Source: an uncultured bacterium (GTDB lineage Bacteria; Cyanobacteriota; Vampirovibrionia; Gastranaerophilales; Gastranaerophilaceae). Taken from it: DNA of 64,000 nucleotides. Below, piece after piece: positions 59,742 through 64,000 of this stretch; the stretch's first letter is position 1, and the number at the start of each line of letters is the position of its first letter. A program made the translations under genes and the position numbers. The notes under the pieces are model-generated. The model searched no databases and had not been told where the DNA came from. It saw nothing but the letters and a program-made list of their open reading frames with translations. The stretch lies in assembly GCA_949296355.1 (NCBI GenBank), contig CASFPS010000001.1, positions 1-64,000 of the forward strand, given 5' to 3'.

Positions 59742-60507
59742 GGGAAGTTGAAGGTCGGGTGAAACCCGGCAAAAACTTTACAGGAGATAGGTTTTTAAGA
59801 CCATCACCCTTCCTAACCTTCCCTCATATAGGGAAGGAACGCGCTGCCGTCGTTCGATTAATGTCTTCTCCATGCTAAATAACCGCGCTCACCTCCCAAA
59901 TTGGGGAGGTCGCAGTTGTGCGAACGTCAGTGAGCTACAAATGCGGGTGGGGATTAAATAACGTAAAGTACTCCCCCTCCCTAACCCTCCCCGCCGGAGA
60001 GGGAACGCGCGTTGTCGCTCAATTAGCGCATATCCCTCATCCTCTAAAAGCCACGTCATTGCGGGGGTAAATGTTTGGTTTGGTAGGTGAACCTACCAGC
60101 CCGACGTCATTGCGAGGGAACAACCATTTAGCCCGAAGCAATCCGGAACAAATATGACAATTAAATGAAAATGGATTGCCACGGCGCTCTGGCGCCTCGC
60201 AATGACACCCAGCCGGTAAATTCACTTTCCGGAGTTTAGCATTAGGATGTGGTAAATCGAAGACTTACCGCATCTTACTACTAGTTTGTTGTCATTGCGA
60301 GAAAATCTTTGATTTTCGTGGCAATCCATATTGTTATTGTTAGATTTATAGGTCAGGCTTCAGCCCGACAATAACTATAACTTTTTAATATCTCGTCACA
60401 GCATAAGTATGAGCGATATAGTAATTTCTGCAACTTTTTTTTGTATATTTTTGATTTTATACTATGATTAATATTAGAAATAAAATAAAAAAAGATAAGA
60501 GGGGCGT
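59742..60507. repeat. Repeat-filled intergenic region upstream of the M20 peptidase gene
   Basis: About 770 bases without a gene. It holds C-rich hairpins, one copy of the 117-base repeat (59843-59965), a GGGGTAAATG core (60064-60073), the MITE-like element 60106-60206, a family C hairpin (60244-60278), a second half element (60291-60330) and the small hairpin at 60345-60365. The short frame 60037-60225 is repeat DNA. The last 100 bases are AT-rich and probably carry the peptidase promoter. Confidence 0.75.
60106..60206. mobile_element. MITE-like element with perfect 12-base ends
   Basis: Ends GTCATTGCGAGG and CCTCGCAATGAC are exact complements; the inner GCAATCC / GGATTGC also pair. It is 101 bases long and non-coding. 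A half copy is at 34006-34080. Confidence 0.75.
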
Positions 60508-61797
60508 ATGAATTTAAGTGAATTAAGAGCAGAAAACGAGGTTTTGGATATTTTTTGTAATCTGGTTTCAATACCGTCTCCTTCATTAAAGGAAGAAAAG
60601 GTTATTGAATGGATTCTTGATTTTTGTAAGAAAAACGGCATCGAAGGAAGATGTGACGACTACGGAAATGTTTATATAAATGTTCCTGCGACAGATTCTT
60701 CTAAAGAACCTTTGATGTTATCCTCCCATATGGATGTTGTGGGGGATGACAGTCCGGTTAATATTTATCTTGACGGTGATTTTATAAAGGCAGAAGGCAG
60801 AACTCTGGGAGCGGATGATAAGGTTGGTGTTGCTTGCGCTTTGATGCTGGCTAAAGAGTTAACCCCGCCCCTCCCCGCAGGGGAGGGAGTGAATCCTCAT
60901 GGCGGGTTGACACCTCAAGGCGTCCCGCTAAAACATGGCGGGCTTGAAATCACTTTTACCCGTGATGAAGAATCCGGCATGTCAGGTGTTGAGCATGTCG
61001 AGTTTAACAAAATTAAATCAAAGCATATTCTTGTATGCGACGCGGATAAATTAGGTCAATTGCAAATTTCAGGCGCAAGCTACACTAATGCTAAAATTAC
61101 CGTCAGAGGTTTAAAAGGCGGGCACTCGGGAATTGATATCGGGGACGAAACAAGATTAAATGCCGCAAAAATGATAGCGGAATTACTTGCAGAATTTCCT
61201 CAGGGCGCTTATTATTCCGACGAAACAGGTGTTATAACCTCTTGCAATCTGGGCGCAATTGTTGCCGGCGGAATCCAAAACTCTGTTGCGGCAATCGTAG
61301 AAAAAGGAATTAAAACAAACGATTATATCTCAGAGATTATGAAAAAAACTTCTACAAATATTATAAATACTCTTGGGATGGCTTCTTATTCTATAAGAAG
61401 CGCAAGCGTTGAAAAAGAAAATGAATTAAAAAATCTTATGCAGTCTATTGTTGATAAATTTAACGAAAAACATAAAGGTTTAGCAGAAGCTGAGATTGAA
61501 TTTGAAGTTCATCTTCTTCCGTTTGAGAGAGCAAAAGACGACAGAATAGAAAAAGTTCACACTAAAGCATGCGAAAAAGCCGGAATCAAAAACGATATTT
61601 CCTCTTTCCACGCAGGAGCAGAAACTCATATATACTGCCATAACAAAAACGCAGCCGGCGAGACCTTTATGCCTGTACTTCTGGGGCTTGCAGATGTTTA
61701 TAATATGCACTCTGCCGCTGAAAAAGTAGATTACAAAACAATTATTAAAGGTTATGAAGTAATTAAGAATACTTTTGAAGAATTTCAAAATTTTTAA
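60508..61797 (+). CDS. M20 family peptidase (PepT-like) with in-frame repeat insertion
   Basis: A 429-residue dizinc peptidase. Metal and catalytic signatures are SSHMDVVG, GADDKVGVA, FTRDEESGMSG and SFHAGAETHIY. Residues 119-141 (60862-60930), between ALMLAKEL and KHGGLEITF, are not family-like: PPLPAGEGVNPHGG comes from C-rich/G-rich repeat DNA of the kind found between genes here. It lies in a surface loop next to the metal site and keeps the frame, so activity may survive. A Shine-Dalgarno (AAGAGGGG) precedes the gene. Confidence 0.88.
   Translation: MNLSELRAENEVLDIFCNLVSIPSPSLKEEKVIEWILDFCKKNGIEGRCDDYGNVYINVPATDSSKEPLMLSSHMDVVGDDSPVNIYLDGDFIKAEGRTLGADDKVGVACALMLAKELTPPLPAGEGVNPHGGLTPQGVPLKHGGLEITFTRDEESGMSGVEHVEFNKIKSKHILVCDADKLGQLQISGASYTNAKITVRGLKGGHSGIDIGDETRLNAAKMIAELLAEFPQGAYYSDETGVITSCNLGAIVAGGIQNSVAAIVEKGIKTNDYISEIMKKTSTNIINTLGMASYSIRSASVEKENELKNLMQSIVDKFNEKHKGLAEAEIEFEVHLLPFERAKDDRIEKVHTKACEKAGIKNDISSFHAGAETHIYCHNKNAAGETFMPVLLGLADVYNMHSAAEKVDYKTIIKGYEVIKNTFEEFQNF
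60862..60930. repeat. Dispersed repeat inserted inside the M20 gene
   Basis: A 69-base segment with the hairpin CCCCTCCCC/GGGGAGGG. CATGGCGGG occurs within it (60898-60906) and again just after it (60934-60942), which looks like a short duplication. Confidence 0.6.
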
Positions 61798-61867
61798 ATT
61801 AATAAAAAAGTTAACTAGCAAAAATAATATTTACAAGTTTTAATACAAGCAAAAAGGAGAATGTATT

Positions 61868-62167
61868 ATGAACGTAAATTCTTTAAGCAGAGTAAATACT
61901 GTAGGAAAAGTTAACGGCTATGTAGAAGCTATGTTAAATAGTGCCAATGCGGAAATCAATAATGTAGCTAAACAATTCGGAAGAAATGTTAAAATTGCTC
62001 AAAAAGGCGACCGTGTCCTTGTTAATTCCGGCACAATAACATCAAGTTTTGATTACAAGAAAATGCAAAAAGCAAGAGAATTTAAAGACAATATTTTAAA
62101 TAATCTTATTGCAAATCAAAAAGCCGAAGAAGGCTGCTTGAACAGAGGTTTTTCTGTCATAGCATAA
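61868..62167 (+). CDS. Unknown small basic protein
   Basis: A 99-residue protein with a Ser/Asn-rich N-terminus, a possible amphipathic helix (VEAMLNSANAEINNVAKQFG) and a charged C-terminal helix. I do not recognise it. A strong Shine-Dalgarno (AAAAGGAGA) and a downstream terminator show it is a real single gene. Confidence 0.7.
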   Translation: MNVNSLSRVNTVGKVNGYVEAMLNSANAEINNVAKQFGRNVKIAQKGDRVLVNSGTITSSFDYKKMQKAREFKDNILNNLIANQKAEEGCLNRGFSVIA

Positions 62168-62185
62168 AAATTCTGTATAAAAACA

Positions 62186-62219
62186 AAAAGCTCCGGATTA
62201 TCCGGAGCTTTTTGTTTTT
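62186..62219. terminator. Bidirectional terminator
   Basis: AAAAAGCTCCGGA pairs with TCCGGAGCTTTTT, loop of two, with T or A runs on both sides. It serves the convergent 61868 and 62219 genes. Confidence 0.88.
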
Positions 62220-63397
62220 TAATTCTGTTTTGAAAGAGATTCTTCAAGTTCTTTGATAATGCTTTCTTTTCTCTTCTGCTCCATACCTTGTTTTTTTACC
62301 GCATCGTAGCCGATTTTTTCATCTTCTCTTAGTACTTTTATTAAATTTTTTTTGGAATTGTAACTGCCATTTTTACAAAATTCGACAGCATCTTCTATAT
62401 TCATTTTGTTAGAAATATTTTTTACATCCCTGTAAGACATTCCTAACTCATAGAATTTTTGTGCAATAATTTCGTTTTGTTTTTCTGTAAATTTTTCTTT
62501 ACCGCTTTGAGTTTGAACAAGTTTACTCCAGGATTCTTTTATGAACCTAGGTTGTGGAAGAGCGAGCTCAAACTGATAATTAAACCTGCTTAAAATTGCT
62601 GTATTTAATCTAACGGCAGTATTATCACTTTTTATGCCATTAGGGTCTTTGTTAGTTGCTCCGATAAAAATTATATTATCGCATTTTTCTTGTAAATCTG
62701 TAATAGATTTTTTTAAAACATTGGTTAAATCTTCTGAATGTCTTAAATTGTTTCCTTTATCTATAGACATTGTGCCGTCTATTTCATCCATAAAAACAAC
62801 TATTTTCTTTTCCGGATGTTTTTGAGCATGTTGTTCAATCTGATTTATCAAACCAGAAAAATGTCTGGGACCTTCTGAGACATATTCAGAATCAAAAAGT
62901 TCCTTATTTAACGGTATAAAATCTGCATCAAGTTTTTTGGCAATACCCATGGCAGCAGAAGTTTTTCCTGTTCCTGGAAGTCCCCATAGTAATATTGAGG
63001 TAAATGATTCTATATTATGTTCTTTCATAGCCTGATTATTATCTAATAATGTTTTATACTTATTGATAAAAGCTTTTAATTCCTCTAAGCCGGCTAATTC
63101 ATCAATAGATTTAATTGCATCATTATCCTTAAACGATTTTATTTCTAAACTATTCTTTTGGGGAATAGTTTGTTTAAGATTTTTTGTTTGCGTTTCTGTT
63201 TCCTTTACAAAAAATTTTTGCAAGCGTGTTTTTGATGTTCTATCAAATAATATAAGACTCATTATACCGGTAAAACCGGCAAGAGAGTACAATAATATTT
63301 TATCACTCTTGGTTTCTTGGTTTTGTTGTTTTTGTTTTCCGAAAGTGATATTCAATTGATTATTTTTTTTGAGTTGTAAAACTGGTGATATTAGCAT
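62219..63397 (-). CDS. Membrane-tethered AAA+ ATPase
   Basis: A 392-residue protein. The N-terminus has a TFGK tag near residue 18 and one hydrophobic segment (about residues 34-48). A coiled linker is followed by a classic AAA+ module of the FtsH/Vps4 kind without protease: Walker A GLPGTGKTSAA, Walker B IVVFMDEIDGT, sensor 1 FIGATN and an arginine-finger region LSRF. Residues 345-392 are helical and charged. The substrate is unknown. It begins three bases after the upstream gene's stop, so the two act as one unit. Confidence 0.8.
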   Translation of the reverse strand: MLISPVLQLKKNNQLNITFGKQKQQNQETKSDKILLYSLAGFTGIMSLILFDRTSKTRLQKFFVKETETQTKNLKQTIPQKNSLEIKSFKDNDAIKSIDELAGLEELKAFINKYKTLLDNNQAMKEHNIESFTSILLWGLPGTGKTSAAMGIAKKLDADFIPLNKELFDSEYVSEGPRHFSGLINQIEQHAQKHPEKKIVVFMDEIDGTMSIDKGNNLRHSEDLTNVLKKSITDLQEKCDNIIFIGATNKDPNGIKSDNTAVRLNTAILSRFNYQFELALPQPRFIKESWSKLVQTQSGKEKFTEKQNEIIAQKFYELGMSYRDVKNISNKMNIEDAVEFCKNGSYNSKKNLIKVLREDEKIGYDAVKKQGMEQKRKESIIKELEESLSKQN

Positions 63398-63400
63398 ATT

Positions 63401-63823
63401 TTATTTATCTTTATTTTTGTTCTTTGATTTTTCTTTTTGTAAATCAATCATACAATCTTCTATATGTTCTATTTTTTTGTCAATTTGTTTATTTTCTTGT
63501 CTAGTTTCTGCTATATTTAATAACCCGTAACCGACCTCTGTTACTCCTAAAGAAAAAATCCCCATCAGAACTCTTGTTGTTTTTGGAGCTTCAGTGTCTA
63601 ATGTTTCATGCCAATTAGATATAGCTTCTGACACTGTTTGTTTTTGTTTTAAAAATTCATTTCTCCATTTAGGATTATCTAATGCTTCTTTTGCTTCTTT
63701 TATGATCCAATCTTCATATTCTTTTCCATTTACTTTGCCTTTGAAATTTAAGGACATGTTATTTGTCGTTATATTTTTTTGTTGTGTTATATTGTTTACT
63801 ATAGATATTTTTTGTACTCTCAT
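63401..63823 (-). CDS. Unknown protein paired with the AAA+ ATPase
   Basis: A 140-residue protein that I do not recognise. The N-terminus has a LNFKGK tag near residue 25. A helical, charged part precedes one hydrophobic segment (about residues 84-102), followed by a coiled coil rich in Lys and Glu. The Shine-Dalgarno (AAGGAGA) is strong. Co-transcription with the ATPase suggests an adaptor or membrane partner. Confidence 0.65.
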   Translation of the reverse strand: MRVQKISIVNNITQQKNITTNNMSLNFKGKVNGKEYEDWIIKEAKEALDNPKWRNEFLKQKQTVSEAISNWHETLDTEAPKTTRVLMGIFSLGVTEVGYGLLNIAETRQENKQIDKKIEHIEDCMIDLQKEKSKNKNKDK

Positions 63824-63907
63824 TTTTATCTCCTTGTTTTTATTTATTTTAAAACGAATAAAAAGTTTTCTTGCTATAAGTATATAATAAATTTTACAAA
63901 TCTAAAC

Positions 63908-63937
63908 AAAGAGACGGATTTTTAAATCCGTCTCTTT
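63908..63937 (-). terminator. Terminator of the gene entering from the right edge
   Basis: A perfect 14-base-pair stem, AAAGAGACGGATTT / AAATCCGTCTCTTT, with a loop of two and TGTTT after it on the minus strand. Confidence 0.75.
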
Positions 63938-63965
63938 AGCAATAGATAATTGTATAATTATTACA

Positions 63966-64000
63966 TTAGCCTTTCATAGCGTTTTCAACAGCTACAGCAA
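63966..64000 (-). CDS. C-terminal end of a leftward gene cut by the window edge
   Basis: The last ten codons read AVAVENAMKG then TAA, followed by a terminator. Too little is visible to name the protein. Confidence 0.5.
   Translation of the reverse strand, partial: AVAVENAMKG

Noticed and set aside
60037-60225. A 62-residue frame considered as a gene
   Set aside because: It is the translation of the 60106-60206 MITE-like element and its flank.

Overview
The window is an AT-rich bacterial chromosome segment from a Gram-negative-type, apparently anaerobic organism. It has genes for lipopolysaccharide transport (lptC, lptA), a filamentous-haemagglutinin-type exported protein and a periplasm-directed M16 protease. 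It also has an ADP-forming acyl-CoA synthetase, an archaeal-style split glutamate synthase with ferredoxin domains, FolE2, RicT and many lineage-specific small proteins. I read no photosynthesis gene. This combination suggests a gut member of the non-photosynthetic cyanobacterial sister group (Melainabacteria/Vampirovibrionia, order Gastranaerophilales). That assignment is inference from gene content; no rRNA gene is present to confirm it.

Layout. 1-7.8 kb: a DUF378 membrane protein, a leftward gpsA-ricT-unknown-SIMPL operon, a lysozyme-like protein with a duplicated N-terminal domain, murQ and ribH. 7.8-13.3 kb: rsgA-ispA-DUF212, then a detached end of the ribosomal spc operon (rpsE-rpmD-rplO-secY). 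13.3-18.3 kb: leftward housekeeping genes (YkgJ-type, smpB, radical SAM, mgtE, yajQ). 18.4-29.4 kb: exported FHA-type protein, ATP-grasp protein, lptC-lptA-TPR, then dprA-topA-DUF4186-ybaK and a DUF2023 gene with its own operator. 29.5-36.4 kb: M16 protease, an orphan HEPN protein, a DUF3137 unit, an unknown gene and a MntA/HepT toxin-antitoxin pair. 36.7-43.3 kb: acyl-CoA synthetase, MTA phosphorylase, YggT, a TPR-glycosyltransferase and an acyltransferase. 44.3-51.5 kb: comM, a PilZ protein and the split glutamate synthase, interrupted by a HEPN/nucleotidyltransferase pair. 51.7-64 kb: an unknown two-gene unit, aroQ, folE2, a membrane glycosyltransferase, a secreted glycosyl hydrolase-like protein, an M20 peptidase and an AAA ATPase pair.

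Three patterns cut across the genes. First, at least eight genes (rsgA, smpB, the radical SAM gene, lptC, dprA, the orphan HEPN gene, mntA, comM) have no Shine-Dalgarno sequence but a -10 hexamer exactly six bases before ATG. The glutamate synthase glutaminase gene has the same layout at seven bases. Their mRNAs are probably leaderless. Second, a bipartite motif, GGCAATT then 14 bases then TACTTTATAT (or TGTTTTATAT), lies upstream of the lysozyme-like gene, the FHA gene, a divergent small gene and an unknown gene. A near match precedes a stretch of about 80 bases that ends in a terminator and looks like a small RNA. This may be the promoter class of a dedicated sigma factor or regulator. Third, intergenic DNA is filled with several dispersed repeat families: MITE-like elements, heptad and octad arrays, a 52-base tandem array and hairpins. 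One repeat lies in frame inside the M20 peptidase gene, and another coincides with the stop codons of three genes.
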